A DNA stretch of 41,533 bases, taken from an uncultured Alphaproteobacteria bacterium. GTDB taxonomy: Bacteria > Pseudomonadota > Alphaproteobacteria > Rhodobacterales > Rhodobacteraceae. Below are positions 25,165-35,205 of the stretch, piece after piece. The stretch spans positions 1 through 41,533 of the forward strand of contig CACIIZ010000007.1 in NCBI GenBank assembly GCA_902586855.1, given 5' to 3'. Every line of letters begins with the position of its first letter. Position 1 is the first letter of the stretch. The notes below the pieces were generated by a model. That model made no database searches. It was not told the origin of the DNA and saw nothing but the letters and a program-made list of their open reading frames with translations. A program made the position numbers and the translations under genes.

Positions 25165-27645
25165 ATGGCAGTGGTAGTAATAGAATCGCCTGGTAAGGCA
25201 AAAAAAATAAAAGAATATCTTGGAAGGAAATATACTGTTCTTGCAACTTTCGGTCATGTTAGAGATCTGGATGACAAAAGTGGCTCAGTAGATCCAGAGA
25301 ACGATTTTTCCCTTAAGTGGCAAGTAAATCCCAAGAGCCATACACACTTAAAAGAAATTAAAAAAGCACTCAAGGACGACAACCATTTAATTTTGGCAAC
25401 TGACCCAGATCGAGAAGGTGAAGCGATCTCATGGCATCTCGTTGAAATATTAAAGGACCAGAAAAGTTTAAACGATAGGACCGTAGTAGAACGCGTAGTC
25501 TTTAATGCTATTACTAGGACGGCGATCTTAGAAGCAATTGAAAAGCCCCGAGAATTGGATATGCCACTTATTGAAGCCTATCTAGCGAGACGGGCTCTTG
25601 ACTATCTACTTGGATATACGGTGTCACCATCACTTAGAAAAGTAGGCTTTGGTTGGCAATCAGCTGGCCGAGTTCAATCCCCAACCTTAAGACTGATTGT
25701 CGAAAGAGAGATGGAAATTGAGTCTTTCAAGGCTCAGGAATACTGGTCTATTGAAGCACAAATTATGAGTGAGGATGAAAAACATTTTGAAGCTCAAGCG
25801 ATTGAATATAATGGAGAAAAACTTGAAAAGCATTCGATTGGATCTGAGATCCATGCAAAAAAAATAGCCAATATTTTTTCTCAATCCCAATTTCATGTTG
25901 AGACGATTAACTCAACACCAAAACGACGCAACCCTTTTCCTCCATTTCTTACTTCCACCTTACAACAAGAAGCAAATAATAAACTCTATATGGGAACACA
26001 GCAAACTATGTCAGTTGCTCAAAAGCTTTATGAAGCAGGTCACATAACCTACATGAGAACAGATGGGATTGATATGGCCCCTGAGGCTGTTTCGGCAACT
26101 CGTAATGAAATTCAAAAATCCTTTGGAGACAAATACCTCCCAACAAAGCCACGTTTTTATAAAAACAAAGCAGTAAATGCTCAAGAAGCACATGAATGCA
26201 TTAGGCCTACAAATATACAAAATGATGGGAACACTCTAGGTCTAACTGACGACAATCAAAAGAAATTATATGAACTTATTCGCAATAGAACTCTAGCTTC
26301 TCAAATGGAAAATGAAATTTCGGAAACTACAACTGTCATCATGACTAATAGAGAAGGGATACACAAGTTAAAAGCCTCTGGTCATATCGTGATTTTTGAT
26401 GGTTTCCGCAAAGTTCTTAAGGTTAAAGATGTTAAGAGCCAGGATCCATCCGATGATAAAGAATTACCCAAACTCATTGAGGGTTCTAAAATCAATATTA
26501 AATCCATAAAGCCCGAGCAACATTTCACTCAACCTAAGCCTAGGTACACCGAAGCATCCTTAGTCAAAAAGATGGAAGATCTGGGAATCGGGAGACCTTC
26601 AACATACGCTCCAACAATCTCCAAAATACAATTAGTCAAGTATGTCAAGAAAGAAAAAAATCGCCTGATACCTGAAGATAAAGGCAAACTCATTTCAATC
26701 TTCTTGACGGAATATTTCAAAAAATATGTGGGCTATGATTTTACAGCAGAATTAGAAAAAGATTTGGACAATGTATCTTCAGGAAAATCAATTTGGTTGG
26801 AAATACTAAACAAATTTTGGACGGAATTCTCACCTATACTTGATGCGGCAAATGAACTTCGAATTTCTACAGTACTGGAACGAATTAACGATGTTTTAGC
26901 TCCTCATATTTTTCCCCAAGAAAATGGAGGGACAGATTCTAGAATTTGTATAAACTGTAATAAGGGAAGGCTTTCTGTAAGAACTGCTCGTAATGGAAAC
27001 GCATTTATTGGCTGTTCAAACTATCCAGAGTGTAGATTTGTGAGACCTCTTTCTGTAATTAAAGAAGACTCAGCAGTTTCTGCCGAAAATGATATGATTG
27101 GCCGTGATGACTCTGGAACTCCTGTTTACTTAAAATCTGGAAGGTTTGGTCCTTATGTTCAGCTCGGGGAACTTGGCGAAAATAGCCAAAAACCTAAGAG
27201 GACATCTGTTCCAAAAAGTTTTGATGTTAAGGCTTTGACCCTAGAGTTGGCCTTAGAATTACTTCAATTACCAAAGGTCTTGGGACAACACCCAGATGAT
27301 GGAGCGCCAATTCTCTCAGCAATTGGTCCTTATGGTCCATATCTTAAGCACAATAATTCTTATGCAAATGTGGGTGATTTAGAAGAATTCTTATCCATTG
27401 GGATGAATAGGGCTGTTGAATTGATCTCTGAGCAAGCTAAAAAGAAATCTAAATCAAGAGCATCGTCAGTAATTAGAAATATTGGTGAGCATCCTGAGGG
27501 AGGCGAGATTCAACTAATGACTGGTCGGTATGGTCCGTACCTGAAGTATAAGAAGACAAATGTGAGTATTAAAGAAAAGAGTAACCTGGATAGTATCGAC
27601 CTAGATAAAGCCCTTGAATTATTGAAAAGTAAGTCCAAAAAATAG
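25165..27645 (+). CDS. topA: DNA topoisomerase I
   Basis: TopA relaxes negative supercoils by transient single-strand cleavage. The 826-residue type IA enzyme starts with the Toprim motif VVIESPGKAKKIKEYLG and has ATDPDREGEAISWHL. The catalytic tyrosine Y296 is in ITYMRTDG. One four-Cys zinc ribbon (CINCNKGRL ... CSNYPEC) is visible near residues 595-620. It is followed by the repeated GPY-type C-terminal modules (RFGPYVQLG, PYGPYLKH, RYGPYLKY) usual in alphaproteobacteria. It is 18 bases from rnr. Confidence 0.96.
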   Translation: MAVVVIESPGKAKKIKEYLGRKYTVLATFGHVRDLDDKSGSVDPENDFSLKWQVNPKSHTHLKEIKKALKDDNHLILATDPDREGEAISWHLVEILKDQKSLNDRTVVERVVFNAITRTAILEAIEKPRELDMPLIEAYLARRALDYLLGYTVSPSLRKVGFGWQSAGRVQSPTLRLIVEREMEIESFKAQEYWSIEAQIMSEDEKHFEAQAIEYNGEKLEKHSIGSEIHAKKIANIFSQSQFHVETINSTPKRRNPFPPFLTSTLQQEANNKLYMGTQQTMSVAQKLYEAGHITYMRTDGIDMAPEAVSATRNEIQKSFGDKYLPTKPRFYKNKAVNAQEAHECIRPTNIQNDGNTLGLTDDNQKKLYELIRNRTLASQMENEISETTTVIMTNREGIHKLKASGHIVIFDGFRKVLKVKDVKSQDPSDDKELPKLIEGSKINIKSIKPEQHFTQPKPRYTEASLVKKMEDLGIGRPSTYAPTISKIQLVKYVKKEKNRLIPEDKGKLISIFLTEYFKKYVGYDFTAELEKDLDNVSSGKSIWLEILNKFWTEFSPILDAANELRISTVLERINDVLAPHIFPQENGGTDSRICINCNKGRLSVRTARNGNAFIGCSNYPECRFVRPLSVIKEDSAVSAENDMIGRDDSGTPVYLKSGRFGPYVQLGELGENSQKPKRTSVPKSFDVKALTLELALELLQLPKVLGQHPDDGAPILSAIGPYGPYLKHNNSYANVGDLEEFLSIGMNRAVELISEQAKKKSKSRASSVIRNIGEHPEGGEIQLMTGRYGPYLKYKKTNVSIKEKSNLDSIDLDKALELLKSKSKK

Positions 27646-27663
27646 ACTAGGGCCTGAGCAAAA

Positions 27664-29808
27664 ATGATTAAAGAGCCTTATTTAAGCCTCTATCTGAATG
27701 ACCAAGAAATAACTGACTTTGTTAAGTCAAATCGATTTTTAAGGGCTCACAAAGATATAATAGATCACCTAGGCTTAAGCCCACATTATTACGTCGTGCT
27801 TAAAAGACTTTTCCCACATCTGCCAAAGAAACAGCATAAGAAATATAATCATATCAGACCAGTCAAATCAAAATTGGCTAGAGTTGATTTATTAGTAGTT
27901 AGATCTATAAACCTCTCTGGAACGGTAATTCTCGAGCCACCATTTTGGAAATCCAGCAACCCAGTTCCAATTGTTAGACTGCACCATTTGAAAATTTCCG
28001 AGGAAAAGATAAAGATTGGAGACAAAATCCTGGTTCGGCTGTTAACAAGATTTGTGTTGGAAAATAAGAAAAACTACATAGAAGCTAACTTCCTGAGAGT
28101 GATTAGACCTAAGTTTACAAAAGGTTTGGGAATTATAAAAAAAGATGATGAAAGAGTCTCGATCCTCACAACTAGCAAGCTTTTCAATAATAAAACTTTG
28201 GTTGATAATTCCTACGTTGGAAGCTTAAAAAATGGTGACATTGTAGAGGTAGATATGCCTTACAATACGAAATTTTCAAAAAAGTTTACTGATAGAATTT
28301 TGAAAGTTCATGAACCTCCAGAAGGAATTTCTTTATTCTCTTTTTTAGCGGCAAAGGAGTTTAATCTACCAGTTGAATTCCCTGACTCTGTCCACAAAGA
28401 ATTGTCCTCTTTAAACCAGACGGAGAAAATGATTTCTCCTGTAGATCTAACACATATCCCTTTTGTCACTATTGACCCAGTCAATGCAAGAGACAGGGAT
28501 GACGCCATTTATGCCGTTTTCCCAAAGAATCCTACTGAAGTAAATTCCTTTTGCGAAATCTGGATAGCTATCGCAGATGTATCTTCATATGTAAAAAAAG
28601 GTTCATCTATCGATCAAGAGGCTATGCATCGCGGGAACTCAACCTATTTTGTAGACTCAGTGGTTCCGATGCTTCCAGAGAAAATTTCTAATGATCTCTG
28701 TTCGCTAAATGAAAACGAGGTTCGAAATAGTATAACCCTACATATTATCCTGGATCGCCAAGGAAAAAAAGTTGGCCACCAATTCATTAAAAGCAAAATA
28801 TCAGTTAAGCATAATTGTTCCTATGAAGAAGTTGAAAACAGTCTAAAAAAGCAAGAATTTTCAGGTACAGTTGATTTTGATAAAGAGCAATTGTTTGAGA
28901 ATCTTTCTAAAGCTAATTCACTTCTTTCCAAATCTATTCCTGGAGCTTTGGAACTCAATATACCTGAAACAGTAATAAATTTATCTGCATCTTTTGATTT
29001 AATTGGCCTATATCAGAAAGAGTCCCTGAAGTCTCACCGTATCGTTGAAAACTTCATGATAACTGCAAATAAGTGTGCAGCAGAAACCCTTTCTGGATCA
29101 AATCTTCCCATTATCTTTCGAGTACATCAAAAACCAGACCAAGAAATTTTAGAAAAACTGCTGAGGAGAACTTCAGGTTTAGGAATAAAAAGTGAAAGAA
29201 AAAAAGCCCTTTCTTCACAAGACCTTAATCAATTATTATGTTTAACTCATGAAAAAAAGATTTCTGACATAGTTAGCATATTAATACTTCAATCAATGAA
29301 CCAAGCTTATTATGCGGCTAAAGAAATTGGCCATTTTGGTCTCAACTTAAAAAATTATGTCCACTTTACTTCACCCATCCGAAGATATGCCGATCTGATT
29401 ACTCACAGGTTACTCTATTTTCACCTAGGCTGGTCTAAAGAAGATAAGTATGAAATTGATAAAACGACTACTGAATTAATTTGCCTCCACATTAGTACTA
29501 CTGAGAGAAATTCTTCTATGGCTGAAAGAATATCCAATAACAGATACATAGCCAGTTTAATGGAGACATCAGTAGGTAAAAGCTTTGACGGACTAGTTTA
29601 TTCCTCCTCAAAGACCTTAATATTCTTCTTTTTGAGGAAGTTTAGTATTCAAGGAATTTGCAGCCGTAATCCCTACCCTAACCAGAGGCGAAAACGAAAA
29701 GGAAAAAAAACAGATAAAAAAGAATTGATAAGCATAGGTGATCAAATAAAAGTTAAGCTTGTTGCCGTTAACAAATTATCTGGAGTTTTGACATTCGCGA
29801 TGGAATAA
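27664..29808 (+). CDS. rnr: Ribonuclease R
   Basis: RNase R is a 3'-5' exoribonuclease able to degrade structured RNA. The 714-residue protein has N-terminal helix-turn-helix and cold-shock regions. The RNB catalytic core has DPVNARDRDDAI (about residues 271-282), with the metal-binding Asp residues intact. HFTSPIRRYADLITHRLL and AERISNNRYIASLM follow. The final S1 domain is poorly conserved (EGLVPIS-like elements are not visible). The protein ends at LTFAME without the Lys/Arg-rich tail of many homologues. topA-rnr is a common alphaproteobacterial pair. Confidence 0.93.
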   Translation: MIKEPYLSLYLNDQEITDFVKSNRFLRAHKDIIDHLGLSPHYYVVLKRLFPHLPKKQHKKYNHIRPVKSKLARVDLLVVRSINLSGTVILEPPFWKSSNPVPIVRLHHLKISEEKIKIGDKILVRLLTRFVLENKKNYIEANFLRVIRPKFTKGLGIIKKDDERVSILTTSKLFNNKTLVDNSYVGSLKNGDIVEVDMPYNTKFSKKFTDRILKVHEPPEGISLFSFLAAKEFNLPVEFPDSVHKELSSLNQTEKMISPVDLTHIPFVTIDPVNARDRDDAIYAVFPKNPTEVNSFCEIWIAIADVSSYVKKGSSIDQEAMHRGNSTYFVDSVVPMLPEKISNDLCSLNENEVRNSITLHIILDRQGKKVGHQFIKSKISVKHNCSYEEVENSLKKQEFSGTVDFDKEQLFENLSKANSLLSKSIPGALELNIPETVINLSASFDLIGLYQKESLKSHRIVENFMITANKCAAETLSGSNLPIIFRVHQKPDQEILEKLLRRTSGLGIKSERKKALSSQDLNQLLCLTHEKKISDIVSILILQSMNQAYYAAKEIGHFGLNLKNYVHFTSPIRRYADLITHRLLYFHLGWSKEDKYEIDKTTTELICLHISTTERNSSMAERISNNRYIASLMETSVGKSFDGLVYSSSKTLIFFFLRKFSIQGICSRNPYPNQRRKRKGKKTDKKELISIGDQIKVKLVAVNKLSGVLTFAME

Positions 29809-29845
29809 AGCATACATTAAATTTAGTTTGACCATGAATTATGAA

Positions 29846-30946
29846 TTATGCCTTTTTGTGCCAATCATTGCCCCTCATTTCATTTAACCTTGAAACTGTG
29901 CGCGCAAAATCCTTCTTGAACCTACCATTTGAATAAAGGCTTTCTGGTTCTACGGCAGCATAGCATATCAACCGCACCTTAGCTTCATATAAAGTGTCTA
30001 TCAAAAGAATGAACCTACGAGCTATGTCGTTCTGGAATTTTGACAAAATAGGTATCCTTTCTAGAAAAAGTACCTTCACATGATTACAGAGATTTAAATA
30101 ATCAACTGCTCCGAGGGGCTGCTCGCATAGTTCCTGAAATGAAATTCTACATGCACCATTCACATAATTTTTCAATAACAACTCTCTACCTTGATAGTGA
30201 ATTACCAGCTCTTCAGTTCCATTATCCAAGATCTCATCCCAGATTTGGTTGAACTTCATCTCCGCAGCAACTTGTTTTTCACAAAAATAACTATCTTCTG
30301 TTCTTAATTTTTTATTCCGGTAGTCAACTTGGTTATCGACTTCCACTATCTTAAGGTTGTCCATCAATAAGTGAATAAATGGCAGAAACAATCCCCTGTT
30401 TAGTCCATCTTTATAAAGCTCCTCCGGATGAAAGTTAGATGTTGTAATAACAGTCATTCCAGCCGAGAAAATCTCCTTAAACAATCTACCCACAATCATT
30501 GCGTCGGTTATATCTGTTATTTGAAACTCATCAAAGCATAATAGATCCGCTTGTTTCGAAATTCCTTTACAAAGAGTATGGACAGGATCCTTCTTTCTAA
30601 TTTGTCGGATCTTTTTCATGTTTTCATGAAATTCATACATAAAAGCATGGAAGTGCACTCTCCTTTTCTTCGATGAATTTATACTTGCAAAAAAAAGATC
30701 CATCATCATGCTTTTCCCAGAACCTACGCCACCAAACAGATACAGTCCGCTCTTATTATGCTTCATTGTTTTTTTTCCGTTACCCGTAAAAAGCCTGGAG
30801 AGAAGATTATTTGACTTTTGGGTAGGCTTTACACTCAAGAGTTCTTCTCTAACAATATTAAGTTCAGAAATTGCTATTTCTTGAGATCTATCAGGCTCAA
30901 GGTTACCTCTAGTAATTAGTTCGCTGTATTGTTTGATTAGATCCAT
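29846..30946 (-). CDS. zapE: Cell division ATPase ZapE (AFG1 family)
   Basis: ZapE/AFG1 proteins are AAA+-like ATPases linked to Z-ring function in E. coli and to mitochondrial protein quality control in yeast. The Walker A is GGVGSGKSMMMD and the Walker B is LLCFDEFQITDITDA. HFHAFMYEFHE, TTSNFHPEELYKDGLNRGLFLPFI and the ending FARTVSRLNEM are family-specific. I chose the ATG at 30946, giving MDLIKQYSELITRGNLEPDRSQ, which matches the family N-terminus. An upstream TTG would add 12 residues. It is convergent with rnr, with no clear terminator between. Confidence 0.92.
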   Translation of the reverse strand: MDLIKQYSELITRGNLEPDRSQEIAISELNIVREELLSVKPTQKSNNLLSRLFTGNGKKTMKHNKSGLYLFGGVGSGKSMMMDLFFASINSSKKRRVHFHAFMYEFHENMKKIRQIRKKDPVHTLCKGISKQADLLCFDEFQITDITDAMIVGRLFKEIFSAGMTVITTSNFHPEELYKDGLNRGLFLPFIHLLMDNLKIVEVDNQVDYRNKKLRTEDSYFCEKQVAAEMKFNQIWDEILDNGTEELVIHYQGRELLLKNYVNGACRISFQELCEQPLGAVDYLNLCNHVKVLFLERIPILSKFQNDIARRFILLIDTLYEAKVRLICYAAVEPESLYSNGRFKKDFARTVSRLNEMRGNDWHKKA

Positions 30947-31007
30947 AATAAATTGACGAACGCCACCCTTAACCACTTGCAAACACTAAATGAATATTTA
31001 TAAGTAT

Positions 31008-31919
31008 CTAAAAATACTTTAAATGCTTCTCACCTCTTTGGTCAGACAATCTAATCTGCCGTTGTCTCTCTCTGAAACCTTCTTTTCTACTCTCGCTGGT
31101 TTCTTTATAGCAACGGTGGCAACTAACTCCTTCTTCATAATATGAGCTGTACAACTCATTGGGTCTCAAAGGATGTCTACAGGCAAAACAAAGGTTGCAT
31201 GAACCTTCCTCTAAATTCTGGCCAACGGAAACTCTTTGGTCAAAGACAAAGCACTCTCCCTTCCACTGACAATTAGCTCCCGTATAATTTTCCAAATAAT
31301 TCAAGATTCCCCCCCTCAGGTGATAAACATTCTTTACGCCTTCCTTTAGAAGAAATTTAGTGGCTTTCTCGCACCTGATGCCACCCGTACAAAACATAGC
31401 TATGGACTTACCTTCATATTTTTGTCTATTTTCTCTCCACCAATTAGGAAAATCTGCAAAGTTATCGGTGCTCGGATTTATGGCGCCTTGAAATGTTCCG
31501 ATAGATACCTCATAATCATTTCTTGTATCAATGGTGACCACATTCTTATCCAGTATCAATTCATTCCATTCACTAGGTTCCACATATCTTCCTGCTTGGT
31601 CATGTGCCGACAATTCACTCATGCCAGACGTAACAATCTCTTTCTTAATTCTTACTTTAATCCTTCCAAATGGATTCTTACTTGAAAAGGATTGCTTAAG
31701 ATTTAGTTCATCACAGTTAAATTCATTCATAAAATACTTAATAGTCAGGTCGACTTTCTTTATGGATCCCGCAATGGTTCCATTTATGCCCTCCTGGGCC
31801 AAAATTATCAAACCTTTAACCCCCGAATCCTGGCAAAAACGTAAAACGTTTTGACGCTTACGATTTACTGAATCGAGTTCCTTAAAACAATATAATGATA
31901 CTACCTTAATCGGATCCAT
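31008..31919 (-). CDS. trhO: tRNA uridine(34) hydroxylase TrhO (rhodanese-like)
   Basis: TrhO uses molecular oxygen to make 5-hydroxyuridine at the wobble base of some tRNAs. The 303-residue protein has an N-terminal acylphosphatase-like domain with FCQDSGVKGLIILAQEGINGT. The rhodanese domain holds the active Cys in MFCTGGIRCEKAT. A C-terminal Cys-rich region (CNLCFACRHPL ... CHRCYKE) probably binds zinc. I prefer the ATG at 31919 to a TTG three codons upstream. It lies 61 bases upstream of zapE on the same strand and is divergent from ffh. Confidence 0.94.
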   Translation of the reverse strand: MDPIKVVSLYCFKELDSVNRKRQNVLRFCQDSGVKGLIILAQEGINGTIAGSIKKVDLTIKYFMNEFNCDELNLKQSFSSKNPFGRIKVRIKKEIVTSGMSELSAHDQAGRYVEPSEWNELILDKNVVTIDTRNDYEVSIGTFQGAINPSTDNFADFPNWWRENRQKYEGKSIAMFCTGGIRCEKATKFLLKEGVKNVYHLRGGILNYLENYTGANCQWKGECFVFDQRVSVGQNLEEGSCNLCFACRHPLRPNELYSSYYEEGVSCHRCYKETSESRKEGFRERQRQIRLSDQRGEKHLKYF

Positions 31920-32105
31920 ATGAACCAAATATCAATAACCCTTAACCTTTTCAAGCAAACTTAAGGACTAATCACTTGACCCGAAATCAAATTTGGCCTA
32001 GATCCTGAGAGCAATTTTGACAATTTTTGTGTCTAAGGAACGAATTATTCAGATTAATACCCAAACCGTCTATGACGGGAAAAGTGTATAGGATTTTTTT
32101 AAAAA

Positions 32106-33593
32106 ATGTTCTCTAACTTATCAAAAAATTTAACAGGTATTCTTGAGAAATTAACGAAGAAGGGTATCGTCACTGAAAATGATGTGAACCAGACTCTAAG
32201 AGAAGTACGTGTATCATTACTAGAGGCAGATGTAGCCCTCGAAGTGGTAAAACAATTTATTGAAAAGTTGCAAGTAAAAGCAACAGGCCAAAGTGTAATA
32301 AAATCAGTAACTCCAGGGCATCAAATAATAAAAATTGTATATGATGAATTAGTTGATTTGCTGTCTGGTGAAGGCGATACCGAAGATAAATTAAAAATTG
32401 ATTCGCCTCCAGCTAGTATTTTAATGGTTGGGCTTCAAGGGTCAGGAAAGACAACAACGACTTCAAAGCTAGCAAAAATCCTGAAAGAAAAGGAGAAAAA
32501 GAAAGTTCTATTGGCTAGCTTGGATATAAGTCGGCCAGCTGCGATGGAACAACTCAAGATCTTGGGAGAACAGATCCAAGTAGATGTACTAGAAGCAGTA
32601 CCAAATCAAGAGCCGGTTAAGATTGCTTCTAGAGCTGAACAACAAGCTACGTTGGGTGGATATGATGTTTTTATATTGGATACTGCTGGTAGAATGCATG
32701 TTGATGAAAATTTGATGGATGAAATAATTCAAGTGAAGGCAAAGATAAATCCAAATGAAACACTTCTGGTAGTCGATGGCCTAACAGGTCAGGATGCCGT
32801 TCACGTCGCGAAAGAATTTGACTCTAAGTGTAAATTGGATGGGATAATTGTTACAAAATTAGATGGTGATAGCCGAGGAGGCGCAGCACTTTCTATGCGA
32901 GCTATAACTCAAAAGCCTATCAAATTTATTGGAGTAGGTGAAAAAGCTTCTGAGCTTGAAGTCTTTGATCCAAAAAGAATAGCTAATCGAATCTTAGGTA
33001 TGGGTGATATAGTATCCTTGGTCGAAAAAGCCCAGGAAGAGTTGGATGCAGAGAAAACGCAAAGAATGGTGAAGCGTCTAGAAAAGGGTCATTTTAATAT
33101 GAACGACCTAAGATTACAGCTAGAGCAAACAATTAAGATGGGTGGCATGAAGGGAATGATGGGTATGATTCCAGGTTTAGGAAGGATTTCTAGACAAATG
33201 GAACAGGCTAACTTAGATGATAAAGTTCTATGCAGGCAAATGGCACTCATATCATCTATGACAAAAAAAGAGAGAGCCAGTCCACAAATTCTTCAAGCAA
33301 GTAGGAAAAAAAGGATAGCAGCTGGCGCTGGACAGGACGTTTCTGATTTAAACAAGTTAATAAAAATGCACCGACAGATGGCTGACATTATGAAAAAAAT
33401 GGGCCGCAAAGGTAATAAGGGTTTGCTTCGAAATTTGGTTGGTGATTTAACTAATCCGGGCAGCAATGAGAAGAATATTAATGATTTGATGGCGCAGAAT
33501 CCAGATCTTATTAAAAACTTCTCGCCTAAATTGGGGGCACAAAACCTACCTAAAATGTTAGGAGGTCTTTCTAACTTTATGAAAAAAAACTGA
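32106..33593 (+). CDS. ffh: Signal recognition particle protein Ffh
   Basis: Ffh binds signal sequences of nascent membrane proteins and delivers them to FtsY with 4.5S RNA. The 495-residue protein has the N domain, and a G domain with GLQGSGKTTTTSKLAK (about residues 108-123), DTAGRMHVDE and TKLDGDSRGG. The Met-rich M domain (GGMKGMMGMIPGLG ... and a long C-terminal Met/Lys region) follows. No 4.5S RNA gene was seen nearby. It begins the canonical ffh - chorismate mutase - rpsP - rimM - trmD - rplS run. No good -35/-10 pair stands out upstream. Confidence 0.97.
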   Translation: MFSNLSKNLTGILEKLTKKGIVTENDVNQTLREVRVSLLEADVALEVVKQFIEKLQVKATGQSVIKSVTPGHQIIKIVYDELVDLLSGEGDTEDKLKIDSPPASILMVGLQGSGKTTTTSKLAKILKEKEKKKVLLASLDISRPAAMEQLKILGEQIQVDVLEAVPNQEPVKIASRAEQQATLGGYDVFILDTAGRMHVDENLMDEIIQVKAKINPNETLLVVDGLTGQDAVHVAKEFDSKCKLDGIIVTKLDGDSRGGAALSMRAITQKPIKFIGVGEKASELEVFDPKRIANRILGMGDIVSLVEKAQEELDAEKTQRMVKRLEKGHFNMNDLRLQLEQTIKMGGMKGMMGMIPGLGRISRQMEQANLDDKVLCRQMALISSMTKKERASPQILQASRKKRIAAGAGQDVSDLNKLIKMHRQMADIMKKMGRKGNKGLLRNLVGDLTNPGSNEKNINDLMAQNPDLIKNFSPKLGAQNLPKMLGGLSNFMKKN

Positions 33594-33603
33594 CCAACAA
33601 ATT

Positions 33604-33894
33604 ATGACAGATTTTGATGAAAAATTGAGGGAACATCGTAGGTCTATAGACAGACTTGATGCTATCCTTGTATACACACTAGGAGAACGATTTAAACAGA
33701 CAGAGCAGATTGGAAAATTGAAAGCTGAGGCTAACCTACAGGCATCAGATCATGAAAGAGAGCTACTTCAGATGGAAAGGATAAAAAAGCTATCCGCGGA
33801 GGCAAATCTCCATCCTGAATTTGCAGAAAAAATTTTAAACTTGATCATTTCTGAAGTAGTCAAAAAGCATGAAAAAATAAAATCCAGTCTATAG
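33604..33894 (+). CDS. Chorismate mutase (AroQ type)
   Basis: Chorismate mutase rearranges chorismate to prephenate for phenylalanine and tyrosine synthesis. The 96-residue all-helical protein fits the stand-alone AroQ form: RRSIDRLDAILVYTLGERFKQTEQIGKLKAE, with Arg and Lys residues at the positions of the E. coli active site. An HPEFAEKILNLIISEVVKKH C-terminal helix follows. Its place between ffh and rpsP, 10 and 33 bases away, is typical of alphaproteobacteria and supports the call. Confidence 0.93.
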   Translation: MTDFDEKLREHRRSIDRLDAILVYTLGERFKQTEQIGKLKAEANLQASDHERELLQMERIKKLSAEANLHPEFAEKILNLIISEVVKKHEKIKSSL

Positions 33895-33927
33895 CAAACT
33901 TTAATCAGGTATTTTGGGAGATATTTA

Positions 33928-34602
33928 ATGGCAATAAAAATTCGTTTAGCTAGAGGAGGTTCAAAAAAGAGACCCTTTTACAAAGTAGTTGCAGCTGACA
34001 GCCGCATGCCAAGAGATGGTAGATTTATAGAAAAGCTCGGGACATACAATCCCCTACTCCCAAAAGACAACCCCAATAGGATTAAACTTAATACTGCAAA
34101 AATCGAAGAATGGGTTGGGAAAGGTGCCCAATTATCTGATAGGATCTCTCGAATGCTCGAAAATATGTCCGTGATACCTCCTAAATCAAGGAATAACCCA
34201 AAAAAGGGACTGAAACATAAGGCAACGACAGAAAGAGAGGCGGCTAAATCTGGTAAGAATGCCGATACTAGCCAACAAGAAAAAGTCGAAAATAAGAATG
34301 AGTCATCCCCTGCAAAAGATGAGCAAGATCAAAAATCCATCGGCAGTCAAACCACTTCAGTTGATCAAGATGTAGCCTTGGAACCTAAACAGGAACCTGC
34401 AAATGAAGAAGAACTGAAACCATCTGACGAAGTGCAAAATGAGAACAAAGGTACTGAAAAAGAATCAAATAAAGTTGATGACGCAGTAAAGGCTGAGGAC
34501 AAGACCACTGAATCTCTTGATTCTGAAGAAAAATCCCAGGGATCTGAAAATGCGGAAACAGAGAAAGAGACCGTCAGTGAAGAAAAGAAATCTTCTGAAT
34601 GA
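33928..34602 (+). CDS. rpsP: 30S ribosomal protein S16 with long acidic C-terminal extension
   Basis: S16 is needed for 30S assembly. Residues 1-80 are a full S16 domain ([22 protein letters not shown] ... [15 protein letters not shown]). The remaining roughly 140 residues form a low-complexity tail: first Lys-rich, then strongly Glu/Asp/Ser/Lys-rich with no hydrophobic core, ending in EEKKSSE. Alphaproteobacterial S16 proteins often have a tail, but this one makes the protein almost three times the E. coli length (82). The reading frame is open throughout and followed by rimM after 61 bases, so it is not a frame error by eye. GGGAG lies 7 bases before the ATG. Confidence 0.95.
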   Translation: MAIKIRLARGGSKKRPFYKVVAADSRMPRDGRFIEKLGTYNPLLPKDNPNRIKLNTAKIEEWVGKGAQLSDRISRMLENMSVIPPKSRNNPKKGLKHKATTEREAAKSGKNADTSQQEKVENKNESSPAKDEQDQKSIGSQTTSVDQDVALEPKQEPANEEELKPSDEVQNENKGTEKESNKVDDAVKAEDKTTESLDSEEKSQGSENAETEKETVSEEKKSSE

Positions 34603-34663
34603 ATATGAGTACTTTTGGAATTCTTTTAAAGCCTTGAATGTAATAAATAGACTGACATAGTTT

Positions 34664-35170
34664 GTGAAAAACTTTGACTCATGGGTAATAGTTGGCAAGA
34701 TAATCAAGTCTATTGGTTTACGAGGTCAAATAAAAATTATATCTTTTTGTGAAAATCCAAATTCAATAGTAGAATATAATCCAATTCTTTTAGAAAGCTC
34801 AAGAGAAGCTATCTTTTTGTCGTTAGTTAAATGTCTCGAAAATAACCTCTTAATTGTAAATATTGATTCCGTTGACAGCAAAGAGCTGGCTGACAAACTA
34901 GTTGGGTGCCAGCTTTATGCAGATAAAACAAAATTCCCACTGTTGTCTGATTCTGAATACTATTTCTCAGATTTAGAAAGTTGTGTAGTCTATGACATGA
35001 AGGAGAAAATCTTCGGAAAAATACAAGGTATTTACAATTTTGGCGCAGGAGAATTGCTCGAAATTTATAAATTCGAAGATAGTAGTTCATTTTTCGTTCA
35101 CTTCAATGAAAAAAACTTCCCAGTAGTTAACATCCTGAAAAAGATGATCTTCATAAACTTTTCTAAATAA
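34664..35170 (+). CDS. rimM: Ribosome maturation factor RimM
   Basis: RimM binds S19 and helps mature the 30S head. The 168-residue protein has the N-terminal RimM domain (WVIVGKIIKSIGLRGQIKI) and a C-terminal PRC-barrel (LESCVVYDMKEKIFGKIQGIYNFGAGELLEI). The start is GTG. It sits between rpsP and trmD, the standard position. The gap before it is 61 bases with no clear terminator. Confidence 0.93.
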   Translation: MKNFDSWVIVGKIIKSIGLRGQIKIISFCENPNSIVEYNPILLESSREAIFLSLVKCLENNLLIVNIDSVDSKELADKLVGCQLYADKTKFPLLSDSEYYFSDLESCVVYDMKEKIFGKIQGIYNFGAGELLEIYKFEDSSSFFVHFNEKNFPVVNILKKMIFINFSK

Positions 35171-35205
35171 TTGTTAAACTTTTCACTTAAGGATTTTAAA
35201 TAATC

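Noticed and set aside
29809-29845. Short direct repeat ATGAATT between rnr and zapE
   Set aside because: Very short AT-rich repeat, compatible with chance, with no hairpin or T-run.
31929-32105. 4.5S SRP RNA gene next to ffh
   Set aside because: The conserved GGTCAGGTCCGGAAGGAAGCAGC-type core is not present on either strand in this gap or elsewhere that I could see.
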